From Maricaulis maris (GTDB lineage Bacteria; Pseudomonadota; Alphaproteobacteria; Caulobacterales; Maricaulaceae), in assembly GCF_036322705.1 (NCBI RefSeq), contig NZ_AP027270.1, positions 1-64,000 on the forward strand: a stretch of DNA of 64,000 nucleotides, given 5' to 3'. Numbering within the stretch: the stretch's first letter is position 1; the number at the start of each line of letters is the position of its first letter. Positions 29,077 through 38,356 of the stretch are shown here, one piece after another. The notes beneath the pieces are model-generated. The model searched no databases. It was given only the letters and a program-made list of their open reading frames with translations, and had not been told where the DNA came from. A program made the position numbers and the translations under genes.

Positions 29077-32000
29077 CAACACCTCCCCGGAATACCAAGG
29101 GGCGGCCACGCGGCTCCTGCATCGCCTCGCCGGCGGACGCCTCCTGGCGGTGCTCGGCTTCATCGCGGTCATCGTAGCGGGCGGCGTCACCTTCCGGACC
29201 ATGCCGGTTGACGCTTTCCCCGACGTCACGCCCGCCCTGGTGCAGGTCTTCACCGAAACCGAAGGCCTCGCCCCCGAAGAGGTGGAGCGCTACGTCACCT
29301 TCCCGGTCGAGACGGCCATGAACGGGCTGCCGCGGCTGACGGAGGTCCGCTCCACCTCGAATTTTGGCCTGTCGGTGGTGAATATCTATTTCGAGGACGG
29401 GACCGATATTTACTGGGCCCGCCAGCTTGTCGGCGAACGTCTCCGGCTGGCACGCGAGGACATACCCGACGGTTTCGGCGAACCCGCCATGGGGCCGATC
29501 ACCACCGGGCTCGGACAGATCCTCTTCTATTTCCTCGACAGCGCCGATGGCGCCCTGAACGGTGTCGAACTGCGCACCATCCAAGACTGGCTGGTGAAGT
29601 TCGACCTGCAAACCGTACGCGGCGTGACGGAGGTTCTCTCGCTGGGCGGGTTCGAACGGCAATACCAGATCGAGGTGCGGCCGGACGCGCTCCTGCGCTA
29701 CGACCTCACCGTTGCGGACGTGGTGGCGGCCGTCGGGGCCAATAATGCCAATGCCGGGGCGCAGTTCCTGGTCGAGAATTCCGAACAATATACGGTACGG
29801 GCGGTCGGCCTGGCCGAAGGCGAGCACGATTTGGGCGATATCGTCGTCAAGGTCGTCGATGGCGTGCCGGTGCGCGTTCGGGATATCGCCGGGATCGGGA
29901 TCGGCGGCGCACCCCGCCAAGGCCTGGCTACGATGAACGGCCAGGGCGAGATTGTCGCCGGGCTGGTGCTCAAGCTGATCGGGGCCAATACCAATGAAGT
30001 GATCGGCCGCGTTCACGACCGGCTGGACCGCATCAACGAAACCCTGCCCGAAGGTGTCGAGGCCGTGCCCTATTACGACCAGTCCGAACTGGTCGGTGCC
30101 GCCGTCTCGACCATGACGACGGCACTCTGGCAGGGGGCCCTGCTGGTTGCCGTCATCCTGTTCGCCTTCCTGCGCGGCTGGCGGCCGAGCCTGATTGTGG
30201 TGGCGTCCATCCCATTCTCGGTCGGCTTTGCCCTGATCGCGATGCGTCTCTTCAACGTTTCGGCGAATCTGATGTCGCTGGGCGGGATCGCGATCGCTAT
30301 CGGCATGATGGTCGACGGGGCGGTGGTCATGGTGGAGAACGCTAATCGCCGCCTGCGTGAGGCCGAAGCTGAGGCAAACCGGCGCAATGTGGTGGCACAA
30401 GCCTGCGCCGAGGTGCTGCAGCCGCTGGTTTTTGCCATCCTCATCGTCGTGGTCGTCTTCCTGCCGATTCTCACGCTCGATGGCGTCGAGGGGAAAACGT
30501 TCCGGCCGCTTGCATTTGCCGTTGTCTTTGCCATGGCGGGTTCGCTGGTCTTCGCCGTCCTTCTGGCGCCGGCCGCTGCCTTTCTCGGTCTGCGGCCAAG
30601 GTCGGCCCGTGCGCAAGGCGGCGGACTCTATGCCCGCTGGTTTGGTCCGGCGGTCGGCTTCTTCGTGGCGCGGCGCTGGGCGGCCGTCCTGCTCGCCGGC
30701 GTCATGCTGGCGGCGGGCGCGCTGATCTTTCCGCGCCTCGGCTCGGAATTCACACCGCGCATGAATGAGGGCGATCTGCTGATCCGTTTGACGATGGCGC
30801 CCTCCATCAGCCTGCCGGAGGCCCGCAATACGGTCACCCGGTTCGAGCAGACCCTGCTCGACGATTTTCCGGAGGTCGAGCGCGTGGTGACACGGGTCGG
30901 CCGCGGCGAAGTCGGCGCTCATGCCGATCCGGTCAACAGCGGCGAAGCCTTCGTTGCCTTGAGGCCGAGATCGGAATGGACGACGGCGCGCACGCAGGCG
31001 GACCTCCTGGCTCGCATGAGCGAGCGCTTCGAGGACTTCCCCGGAGCACGGTTCAACATCACCCAGCCGATCGCGGCCGCGACGGACGAACTGCTCACCG
31101 GCACCAAGGCGGACCTCGCGATCAAACTGTTCGGCGAGGACATGGCGGTGCTGGAACGGGAAGCGGCGGAGATCGCCCGCGTGATCCGCGGCATCGACGG
31201 GTCGGCGGACGTCCAGACCGACCAGGTGACCGGAGCGCCGCAATTGCGCATCACGGTCGATCGCGACGCGATGAGCCGCTTCGGGCTCAACGTCGAGGAC
31301 GTTCTGTCGGTCGTGCGCAGTGCAGTCGGTGGTGAAACCGCCGGGCAGGTCTTCGAGGGCATTCGGCGGTTCGATATCGTCGTGCGCTATCCCGAGGCCG
31401 ATCGCGCCAATGCGGAGCGCATCGGCCGTATCGTCCTGACCGGGCCGGGCGGCGAACTGATCCCGCTGAGCCAGGTGGCGAACGTGGAACGGATCGAGGG
31501 GCCGCGCCAGGTGACCCGCGAGAACGGGCGGCGCTTCATCACCATCCAGACCAATGTCCGCGGCCGCGACATCGGCTCCTTCGTGACCGAAGGGCAGCAA
31601 GCCGTTGCCGCTGGAGTTGACCTGCCATCCGGCTACTACGTCGAATGGGGCGGTCAGTTCGAACTGCAGCAGCAGGCCAATGCCCGCTTCGCCGTGGTCA
31701 TCCCGGTCACGCTGGGCATCGTGATGCTACTGCTCCTGTTCAGCTTCGGCCGCCTGAAAAGCGCCCTGCTGATCGTGGCCAACATCCCGCTCGCCCTGGT
31801 CGGCGGCATCGCAGCGCTCTGGCTGACCGGCCAGAACCTGTCTGTGCCGGCCTCGGTCGGCTTCATTGCCCTGTTCGGCATCGCCCTGGGCAATGGCATG
31901 GTGCTGGTCTCCTTCCTCGACCGCTTTGCGCGGACGCGGCGGGATGTCGACGCCTTCAGCGTCGAGGCCGCCGTGATGCGGGCCCAACCGGTGCTGATGA

Positions 32001-32197
32001 CTGCCACGACGACCGGGCTCGGCCTGATGCCGCTCCTGTTTGCCAGCGGGATCGGTTCGGAGGTGCAGCGTCCCCTGGCGGCGGTGGTCATCGGCGGACT
32101 GGTGACGTCGACCGTCCTGACGCTGCTGGTCCTGCCGGCCGTCTACAAATGGTTTGCGCCGCGGCCGGTGCTGCCGGAACAGGAGGAGCAGACCTAG
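29060..32197 (+). CDS. czcA: CzcA-type heavy-metal RND permease
   Basis: Proton-driven trimeric exporter, 1045 residues, 12 membrane helices in the usual 1+5+1+5 pattern with two large periplasmic loops. The helix IV motif IAIGMMVDGAVVMVENANRR carries the proton-relay Asp (about residue 418). The Cu-specific Met triad found in the second RND pump is absent at the matching places. It therefore belongs to a divalent-cation (Co/Zn/Cd/Ni) clade; the exact metal is unresolved. Confidence 0.9.
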   Translation: MDTPTDNTSPEYQGAATRLLHRLAGGRLLAVLGFIAVIVAGGVTFRTMPVDAFPDVTPALVQVFTETEGLAPEEVERYVTFPVETAMNGLPRLTEVRSTSNFGLSVVNIYFEDGTDIYWARQLVGERLRLAREDIPDGFGEPAMGPITTGLGQILFYFLDSADGALNGVELRTIQDWLVKFDLQTVRGVTEVLSLGGFERQYQIEVRPDALLRYDLTVADVVAAVGANNANAGAQFLVENSEQYTVRAVGLAEGEHDLGDIVVKVVDGVPVRVRDIAGIGIGGAPRQGLATMNGQGEIVAGLVLKLIGANTNEVIGRVHDRLDRINETLPEGVEAVPYYDQSELVGAAVSTMTTALWQGALLVAVILFAFLRGWRPSLIVVASIPFSVGFALIAMRLFNVSANLMSLGGIAIAIGMMVDGAVVMVENANRRLREAEAEANRRNVVAQACAEVLQPLVFAILIVVVVFLPILTLDGVEGKTFRPLAFAVVFAMAGSLVFAVLLAPAAAFLGLRPRSARAQGGGLYARWFGPAVGFFVARRWAAVLLAGVMLAAGALIFPRLGSEFTPRMNEGDLLIRLTMAPSISLPEARNTVTRFEQTLLDDFPEVERVVTRVGRGEVGAHADPVNSGEAFVALRPRSEWTTARTQADLLARMSERFEDFPGARFNITQPIAAATDELLTGTKADLAIKLFGEDMAVLEREAAEIARVIRGIDGSADVQTDQVTGAPQLRITVDRDAMSRFGLNVEDVLSVVRSAVGGETAGQVFEGIRRFDIVVRYPEADRANAERIGRIVLTGPGGELIPLSQVANVERIEGPRQVTRENGRRFITIQTNVRGRDIGSFVTEGQQAVAAGVDLPSGYYVEWGGQFELQQQANARFAVVIPVTLGIVMLLLLFSFGRLKSALLIVANIPLALVGGIAALWLTGQNLSVPASVGFIALFGIALGNGMVLVSFLDRFARTRRDVDAFSVEAAVMRAQPVLMTATTTGLGLMPLLFASGIGSEVQRPLAAVVIGGLVTSTVLTLLVLPAVYKWFAPRPVLPEQEEQT

Positions 32198-32907
32198 CTT
32201 GGACTCGCGTTCGGGCCCTCGGATCGCCGCCCCGGTCCGGGGGCTCACTACCAGTTCCAATCCCACCCCGCGCCGACGCCGGTGTTGGCCCTGTAGTCGC
32301 TAGAGGAATTAGGTTGTTCCAGATTTCGCCAAGGAGTAGCCCGATGCCACCGGACCATGACGAGCTTGGAGCCGAAATGCAGTCCGGCGAGAGTCGGGCG
32401 TTTGCTGCCAATCGGGAAAAGGCCTGCTGACCGTGGCCCGAAGCCTGGGCAGCCTCTAGCCAGCTGTCCGCGTCCTGGTCGCCGATGCGTTTCACAGTTT
32501 TACCGAGAAGCTGCGCGGGGCGTCACAATCTGTCGGTCAAGGAGGACGACGATGTTCAACGAAACTCTGCGCGAGAGTGACGACGGCCAAGGCGGCACCT
32601 GCGAGAGACGGCGCTCGCAGGTCAATCTGCAATGTGTGCACGTATTGTTGCCCCGGCGGCTCAATTCTGCGAGCCGCCGCCGCAGCGTGCTGGTTGATGC
32701 CACTATATTCGACGGTAGCGATGAGTCCAAAGAGGTTACGAGCAACGTTGAGATTAAGCTTGAACGATGCATCTACCTCCCTCACCGTGCCCTCGTGGAA
32801 CCTGTTGGTGAATTGAATGAGTTCAATTGTTCCGCTGTTGCTTCACAGGTGCCGAAATTCTCTGTCTCGGCATCATGCTCCCTGTTCGATTTGGCCGAAG
32901 TGTGATC
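32198..32907. other. decayed junction between the czc and cus cargo blocks
   Basis: No intact gene can be defended. A plus-strand frame at 32552-32905 has a strong AAGGAGGACGACG leader but no recognisable family and an improbable composition. On the minus strand a stretch near 32540-32840 reads like a protein fragment, and a short reading ending GVGAGWDWNW lies near 32250-32300. These look like remnants of disrupted genes. Confidence 0.4.
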
Positions 32908-33328
32908 ATGAGCCGTAGTCTGACATCGGCCTGGGCCGAAGAAATGAACCGCGCGCGCTGCTTATGCTCTCCTTGAGGACGAACTGGCGTTCTGCCATTT
33001 TGAGCGGGTCCACATTCTCGGCCAACGCTATTTTCTCAAACACTTGTCCGCGCACTGGTGGATGCTGAAGCTCGGTATCCGCCGGTCCAACCGGCAGGAA
33101 AATCGCGGACAGGTTGTGCGGCTCGTGGCCGTGATACCGGGCTACGTCTTCGGATGGGTCCCCAAGGGCAACACCGGAGGGGCAGGCGTTCTCGCTATCA
33201 AGCCAATGGCGATCCCGAAAGACCTCGAGGCGTTGCTGCAGAACTACTCGGTAGCCCGTGGTGTCATCGGTAGGGGCCCTGTACTCGCCCTCCTCGCGGC
33301 TTCGGCTTTTATCGTCCTGAATCGTTGA
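32908..33328 (+). pseudogene. DUF3703 gene with a frameshift
   Basis: The ATG at 32908 opens MSRSLTSAWAEEMNRA and stops at 32976 (MSR...CLCSP). The next frame continues with AAYALLEDELAFCHFERVHI, then LGQRYFLKHLSAHWWMLKLG, VFGWVPKGNTGGAG and IKPMAIPKDLEALL, which is a DUF3703 protein. The frames join at a CGCGCGCG run near 32951-32958; loss of one CG unit would explain it. DUF3703 genes are often found in metal-resistance regions. Programmed frameshifting or a sequencing error are alternatives. Confidence 0.7.
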
Positions 33329-33353
33329 CGTGGACTGAACCGGAGAGCGCGGG

Positions 33354-33497
33354 ATGGACAAGGCGACGGAAAACCAAACGATCACTTCCCGCAGCCCTGA
33401 GCTTTATCTGCCAGTACGCGCCGATATTTCCAGCCACATGGTGTTGGCTTATTGCCATCAGCTTGACCCACAGGAGAGATCGTGGCCGCTTGGTTGA
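33354..33497 (+). CDS. short ORF, 47 residues, unknown
   Basis: A small frame running ATG 33354 to TGA 33495-33497, beginning MDKATENQTITSRSPELY. It sits between the broken DUF3703 gene and the permease gene and has only a weak ribosome-binding site. It may be a remnant rather than a gene. Confidence 0.25.
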   Translation: MDKATENQTITSRSPELYLPVRADISSHMVLAYCHQLDPQERSWPLG

Positions 33498-33518
33498 AGC
33501 TGTTGCCGCGAGGGTGTC

Positions 33519-34850
33519 ATGACTGAGCACAAACAAACGCATTACAACGCTGGCTCCATCTCGCTTCCCGGTGCTGTTGCGATGGGAACAGGCGTGATGA
33601 TCGGCGCCGGCATTTTTGCGCTGACTGGTCAGGTGGCAGAGCTGGCTGGCCGCCTTTTCCCGCTGGCGTTCATCATCGGCGCTGTGATCACGGGATTCAG
33701 TGCCTATAGCTATATCAAAATGTCCAATGCGTGGCCGTCCTCTGGCGGCGTCGCCATGATCTTGGAGAAGTGCTACGGGTCGGGAGCGATTGCAGCCGGC
33801 GCGGCTCTCCTTATGGCGTTGAGCATGGTGATCGCGGAAAGCTTGGTGGCGCGGACTTTTGCGACTTACGTCCTGCGAGGTTTCGATGTGTCGGGAGGTC
33901 CGCTGGTGCCCGTCCTGGCGGTCAGCGTCATCGGATTTGCCTTTCTGATCAACATTTCGGGCAATCGGTCCATCGGACTGTTCTCGATGTTCATGGCCCT
34001 GCTCAAGATCGGCGGGATTGCCGCGTTTGGGATCGCGGCGCTCTGGTCCAGTGGAATCGGGTTTGCCGCTAGCGCAGCTGGTGATGAGGGCGCGAGCGGA
34101 CTGCTCGGATTCGTCGCGTCAGTAGCGCTAGCCATTCTCGCCTTCAAGGGGTTCACCACCATCACGAATAGCGGCGCGGAAATCACCGAACCGCATCGTA
34201 ATGTCGGACGCGCTATCATGGCGTCGATCCTGGTGTGTGTCCTGCTCTACCTACTCGTGGCATTCGGTGTCGGGTCCAGCTTGCCACTGGATAGGATTGT
34301 GGCGGCACGGGATTTCGCGCTGGCAGAAGCCGCCGAGCCGGCGCTCGGGCGTTTCGGGTTTTATCTTACGGTATTGCTCGCGGCGGTGGCGACTGCTTCG
34401 GCCGTGCTCGCCAGTGTATTTGCCGTCTCTCGCATGCTGGCCATGTTGACCGATATGAAAATGATTCCACACAGGCATTTCGGAATGCCTGGGCCGATCC
34501 AGCGCCACACCTTGGTATACACGGTCGTTATCGCGTCCGTGCTGGCGGTGTTCTTTGATCTGGGCCGGATCGCGTCACTCGGCGCCTTCTTCTATCTGGT
34601 CATGGACATGGCCGTTCATTTCGGTGTGTGGAAATTCCGCCGTGTGGAAATTGGCGCGTCCGGTGTCATTCTACTGATCGCTCTGGGGCTGGATGCTGTG
34701 GTTCTGATGGCGTTTACCGGTCTCAAACTGCAGCAGGACCCGTTGATTGTTCTGATCGCTGTGATTTCGATCGCTGCCGTTTTCGCGTTCGAACGCATCT
34801 ATCTGTCTCATTGGGTCCGGACGGCAGCTGCCGAGCAGAGCGGAACGTGA
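33519..34850 (+). CDS. APC-superfamily permease
   Basis: Amino-acid/polyamine/organocation-type transporter, 443 residues, about 12 hydrophobic segments. The helix 1 motif GTGVMIGAGIFALTGQ is the substrate-binding broken helix of APC permeases. The conserved FKGFTTITNSGAEITEPHRNV region follows. Substrate not deducible. It is unusual among the metal cargo; it could feed a ligand amino acid or simply be hitchhiking. Confidence 0.82.
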   Translation: MTEHKQTHYNAGSISLPGAVAMGTGVMIGAGIFALTGQVAELAGRLFPLAFIIGAVITGFSAYSYIKMSNAWPSSGGVAMILEKCYGSGAIAAGAALLMALSMVIAESLVARTFATYVLRGFDVSGGPLVPVLAVSVIGFAFLINISGNRSIGLFSMFMALLKIGGIAAFGIAALWSSGIGFAASAAGDEGASGLLGFVASVALAILAFKGFTTITNSGAEITEPHRNVGRAIMASILVCVLLYLLVAFGVGSSLPLDRIVAARDFALAEAAEPALGRFGFYLTVLLAAVATASAVLASVFAVSRMLAMLTDMKMIPHRHFGMPGPIQRHTLVYTVVIASVLAVFFDLGRIASLGAFFYLVMDMAVHFGVWKFRRVEIGASGVILLIALGLDAVVLMAFTGLKLQQDPLIVLIAVISIAAVFAFERIYLSHWVRTAAAEQSGT

Positions 34851-34879
34851 GCCTCCCGGATCATAAAGGGGACACGCCT

Positions 34880-34910
34880 GTGACATTCCGTGTGAGGGAA
34901 ATACCAATAC
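34880..34910 (+). promoter_or_regulatory. CueR-like box and promoter of the cus operon
   Basis: GTGACATTCC-N7-GGAAATACC-N0-AATAC aligns base for base with the CueR box before copA: -35-like GTGACA, TTCC-N7-GGAA (34886-34900), 19-bp spacing, -10-like CAATAC (34905-34910). It lies just before the CzcI-like gene that heads the cus operon. Confidence 0.55.
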
Positions 34911-34927
34911 TCATCGTATAGGGTGTC

Positions 34928-35329
34928 ATGATCGGCGCGCGAAGGAGGCACACGATTTTGGTTTGGCGACGGTTCAGCCTGATCCTGGTTTTGCTGGGCG
35001 CACTCGCGCTGGGCGGGACAGGCTATGCCTCCGACGTCGGCCCGGATGCCGCGGCCCCAAGCGACATGACCCAAATGTTGGACCATGATTGCTGCCCGCA
35101 AGGCAGCGGCATTGAAGATGTCGGCGCCGCAGAGCGTGGCCAGCCCTGTAATGGCATGGATGCGTGCTCCGGTAATCCGTGCGGCCTTGCTTGTTCCTTT
35201 TCGACCCTGATCCCAGATAGTGCGACGACGCGCCCGGCAGCGGGCCATATCGAACGAACTACCCGCAGGGTCGTGCTCCGGCCGGTTTCCACCATTCTGG
35301 ATCATCTGGATCGTCCTCCGCGCGCGTGA
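34928..35329 (+). CDS. Cys-rich exported CzcI-like protein heading the cus operon
   Basis: 133 residues. A twin-basic N-terminus and signal helix (LILVLLGALALGGTGYAS) precede a Cys-rich segment: HDCCPQG, QPCNGMDAC, NPCGLACS. The tail ILDHLDRPPRA resembles the end of CzcI proteins. It precedes cusC by 61 bp, paralleling the His-rich protein before czcC. Periplasmic metal binding is likely but unproved. Confidence 0.65.
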   Translation: MIGARRRHTILVWRRFSLILVLLGALALGGTGYASDVGPDAAAPSDMTQMLDHDCCPQGSGIEDVGAAERGQPCNGMDACSGNPCGLACSFSTLIPDSATTRPAAGHIERTTRRVVLRPVSTILDHLDRPPRA

Positions 35330-35390
35330 CGAAGCCGAGCCTTGTTAATGGGCTCATTTCACCTTCGTTCTGCCCGCATCGGAGACATTC

Positions 35391-36641
35391 ATGTCCATGC
35401 CCGCCATTGCCGCATTTGCGGCTGCGCTTCAGCTTTCAACTGCGATTGCGCAACCTGCTTCTGAACCCTCTCCGCTCAGCTTGGCGGAGGCCGTGTTGAT
35501 CGCCGGCCAAACCGAAGACCCGGCCATTGGGAGTTTGAGATCGCGTGCCGTAGCGCTCGAGCGTGCTGGCGAGGCGGCCATGGCTCTGCCGGATCCGACG
35601 TTGCGGGTTGGCCTCGCCAACCTCCCCCTCAGCAATCTAGACCCCAACAGTGAAGCGATGACCCAGATGCAGGTCGGCGTGCGGCAGGTCATACCCAGCA
35701 ACGCGAGCCGTCACCTGCAGCGAGAGCGGCAGCGGGCGCAGGCCCAGGGCGTTCTGGCCCTTGGCGGGTTGGAACAGCGATTGATCACACGATCAGTCCG
35801 TCTGGCCTGGCTGGAAGCCTATTACTGGGAACAGGCAGGTGAATTGACGCGGGCCCGGCGCGAAGAGATCCGACAGCTCAGCGAGGTGGCTACGGCCCTG
35901 TTTGCCAGCGGGCGAGGCAATTCCCATGACGTCATCCGCGTGGACCTGGAAACCGCATTGCTGGATGCCAGGCAAATTGAGATCGATCGGCAAATTGGAA
36001 CAGCCCGGGCGCAGTTGGCGCGTTATGTCGGCGCTGCCGCAGCAGGACGAGACATGCTGCCGCGATTACCTGTCCTGCCGGCATTGCCCGGGGGCGACGA
36101 GGCTTTGGATGCCTTGACCAGACATCCGTCCGTGATGTCCCGAAACGCCCGGATCGAGGCAAGCGAGCGGGAGATCGATCTGGCACTGGAGGCCTACAAT
36201 CCGGTCTGGAGTGTGGATGCCGGATATGGCGTGCGAGGCAGCCGGTCGGACGTCGCCAGCATCGGTGTGAGCGTGCAAATGCCCATTTTCAGTCAGCGTC
36301 GGCAGGATGAAAGCGTGGCTGGAGCCCGTCAGATGCGTTCCGCCGAAGAGCTGGACCGTCGAGCGTTGCTGCTCGATCTGCGCCGACAACTGGATGAAGA
36401 CTGGATCCGCTTCCAGCGCCTCAACGAAACGGCCATGATTTATGAAACGGGTGTGCTGGAGCGCGCGCGTGAAACAACGGCAGCCGTCCTTGTAGCCTAC
36501 GAAAACGAGCAGGCAGACTTTGCCGAACTCGTGCGCTCCGAGCTCGCCTTGCTGGATATCGAGCTGACCTTGATCCGGACCCGCGTTGATGCGTTGCAGG
36601 CGCAGAGCCGGATCCTGTTCCTGACGGGAGACGTCCAATGA
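35391..36641 (+). CDS. cusC: CusC-type outer-membrane efflux channel
   Basis: TolC-family protein of 416 residues. A short signal segment (MSMPAIAAFAAALQLSTAIA) and the two OEP repeats are visible, including LPDPTLRVGLANLPLSN, the family motif next to the first strand. It completes the tripartite Cus pump for periplasmic Cu(I)/Ag(I). The stop overlaps the cusB start by four bases. Confidence 0.86.
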   Translation: MSMPAIAAFAAALQLSTAIAQPASEPSPLSLAEAVLIAGQTEDPAIGSLRSRAVALERAGEAAMALPDPTLRVGLANLPLSNLDPNSEAMTQMQVGVRQVIPSNASRHLQRERQRAQAQGVLALGGLEQRLITRSVRLAWLEAYYWEQAGELTRARREEIRQLSEVATALFASGRGNSHDVIRVDLETALLDARQIEIDRQIGTARAQLARYVGAAAAGRDMLPRLPVLPALPGGDEALDALTRHPSVMSRNARIEASEREIDLALEAYNPVWSVDAGYGVRGSRSDVASIGVSVQMPIFSQRRQDESVAGARQMRSAEELDRRALLLDLRRQLDEDWIRFQRLNETAMIYETGVLERARETTAAVLVAYENEQADFAELVRSELALLDIELTLIRTRVDALQAQSRILFLTGDVQ

Positions 36642-38356
36642 CCCCGCGTACAATCCTTCTGGGTACCGGCACTTTGTTGGCGGGGATCGCTCTTGGCGCG
36701 CTCGGCATGAGCCTTGTGGGCGGAAGCGATATTGCCGCAACATCCGACGAGCGGGAAATTCTCTACTGGGTCGCTCCGATGGACCCAAATTTTCGCCAGG
36801 ACGAGCCGGGCAGGTCGCCCATGGGTATGGACTTGATCCCGGTATATGCCGGTAGTGAGCCCACGGACGATTCCACCATTACCATCTCCTCGGCTGTCGA
36901 GAACAACATCGGAGTCCGGACGGCAAATGTGACACGGGGTCGGTTTGCGGAAGACCTGGCCACGGTTGGCTATGTGCGGCCCATTGATGACCTAGCCTCT
37001 GTGGTTGATGTGCGGGCGCAAGGCTGGATCGAGGATCTGCGCATCGCCGCTGTAGGTGATGTGGTGGAAGCGGGCGACCTGCTTTTCCGTATGTACTCGC
37101 CGGAAATTGTCACGGCTCAAAGTGAATTCCTGCAAGCCGTCAATGTGTCCCGCCCGGGCCTGGTGGCGGCGGCGGGCTCGCGTCTGCGAGCCCTTGGGGT
37201 CAATCAGGCCCAGATTGACTCAATCGCGCAACGCGGCACGCCACAAAGATTGGTTGACGTTTACGCGCCACGAACAGGCGTTGTGCTGGAGATGAATGTT
37301 CGCGAAGGCGCGCATGCTCATCCGAGCATGGTGGTGATGACGATTGCGGACCTGCGAGAGGTCTGGGTTGTCGCGGATTTGTTTGAAGATGAGGCTGCAG
37401 CGATCGAGCCAGGGCAAAGCGTCCGGCTGCAGTCGCGCGCCCAGCCAGGCCGGATGTGGCACGGTCAGGTAGAGTATCTCTACCCGACTGTGGACCCGCG
37501 AAGTCGTTCCATTCCGGTGCGCATGCGCTTTGCAAACAGCGATGGTGCCTTGCGCCCCGAAGCCTATGTGAATGTTCGCATCGAGGCGTCGCCGCGCGAC
37601 AATGTGCTGTCAGTTCCGTTCGAGGCGGTCATCCGTACCGGTCAATCGGAGCGGGTGGTTCTGGCACTGGGTGACGGCCGGTACCGTCTGGCGCAAGTGC
37701 GCACGGGTGCTGAGGCCGGTGGACGCGTCGAGGTTCTCACTGGCCTGTCGGAAGGTGAGCGCGTGGTGGTGTCCAGCCAGTTCCTGATCGATTCCGAAGC
37801 TAGTCTTCAGGGTGTCGCCTTGCGCATGGCGGGGGCTGACGCGCCCGCCGCACCCCCGGAGACTGTCCAAGGCACAGGGGTTGTCGACGGGGTGATGGCG
37901 TCGCACGGCATGATCGACCTGACACATGATCCGATCCCGGAACTCGGATGGCCGGTGATGAGCATGTCGTTCTTCGCGTTGGATGCCGTTTCGCTCGACG
38001 GCTTGTCGGAGGGTGATGAGGTGAGCTTCACCCTGCGTCAGAACGATGAAGGGCAGTGGCGTCTCGCCTCGATCGCTAGATCGGACGCGGCGCAGCCGGA
38101 TCCCGTGGTCGAAGGGCAAGGCCGTGTCGTTACCCTTATGTTCGATATCAACATGATCGAGATCGATCATGAGCGCATCGAGGCGATCGATATGCCGGCC
38201 ATGAGCATGGTCTACGAGTTGGGCGACGGTGTTACGCTTGATGGGGTCTCTGAAGGCGACCATGTCAGCTTTTCGATTGATGAAACGCGGCCAGGCCAGT
38301 GGCAGCTTTCTGGCATCACGGTCGTGCGGCCGAGCGATGCTGGAGGCGAGGAATGA
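36638..38356 (+). CDS. cusB: CusB adaptor fused to two CusF-like domains
   Basis: 572 residues, well over the usual length of about 400. In order: membrane anchor (5-30), heavy-metal-binding segment YWVAPMDPNFRQDEPGRSPM GMDLIPVY (about 46-72), the adaptor core with hairpin and beta-barrel (about 80-400), then two CusF domains (about 412-480 and 488-565). The first has H430, W438, M441, M443, with the exact 8-3-2 spacing of E. coli CusF H36/W44/M47/M49. The second has H511, M519, M522, M524, so Trp is replaced by Met. It overlaps cusA by 4 bp. The fused domains probably hand Cu(I)/Ag(I) to the pump. Confidence 0.9.
   Translation: MTPRTILLGTGTLLAGIALGALGMSLVGGSDIAATSDEREILYWVAPMDPNFRQDEPGRSPMGMDLIPVYAGSEPTDDSTITISSAVENNIGVRTANVTRGRFAEDLATVGYVRPIDDLASVVDVRAQGWIEDLRIAAVGDVVEAGDLLFRMYSPEIVTAQSEFLQAVNVSRPGLVAAAGSRLRALGVNQAQIDSIAQRGTPQRLVDVYAPRTGVVLEMNVREGAHAHPSMVVMTIADLREVWVVADLFEDEAAAIEPGQSVRLQSRAQPGRMWHGQVEYLYPTVDPRSRSIPVRMRFANSDGALRPEAYVNVRIEASPRDNVLSVPFEAVIRTGQSERVVLALGDGRYRLAQVRTGAEAGGRVEVLTGLSEGERVVVSSQFLIDSEASLQGVALRMAGADAPAAPPETVQGTGVVDGVMASHGMIDLTHDPIPELGWPVMSMSFFALDAVSLDGLSEGDEVSFTLRQNDEGQWRLASIARSDAAQPDPVVEGQGRVVTLMFDINMIEIDHERIEAIDMPAMSMVYELGDGVTLDGVSEGDHVSFSIDETRPGQWQLSGITVVRPSDAGGEE

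Noticed and set aside
32552-32905. Plus-strand 117-residue protein with a strong ribosome-binding site
   Set aside because: Residue composition is unlike a folded protein, no family is recognised and a competing minus-strand reading exists, so it is treated as a remnant.
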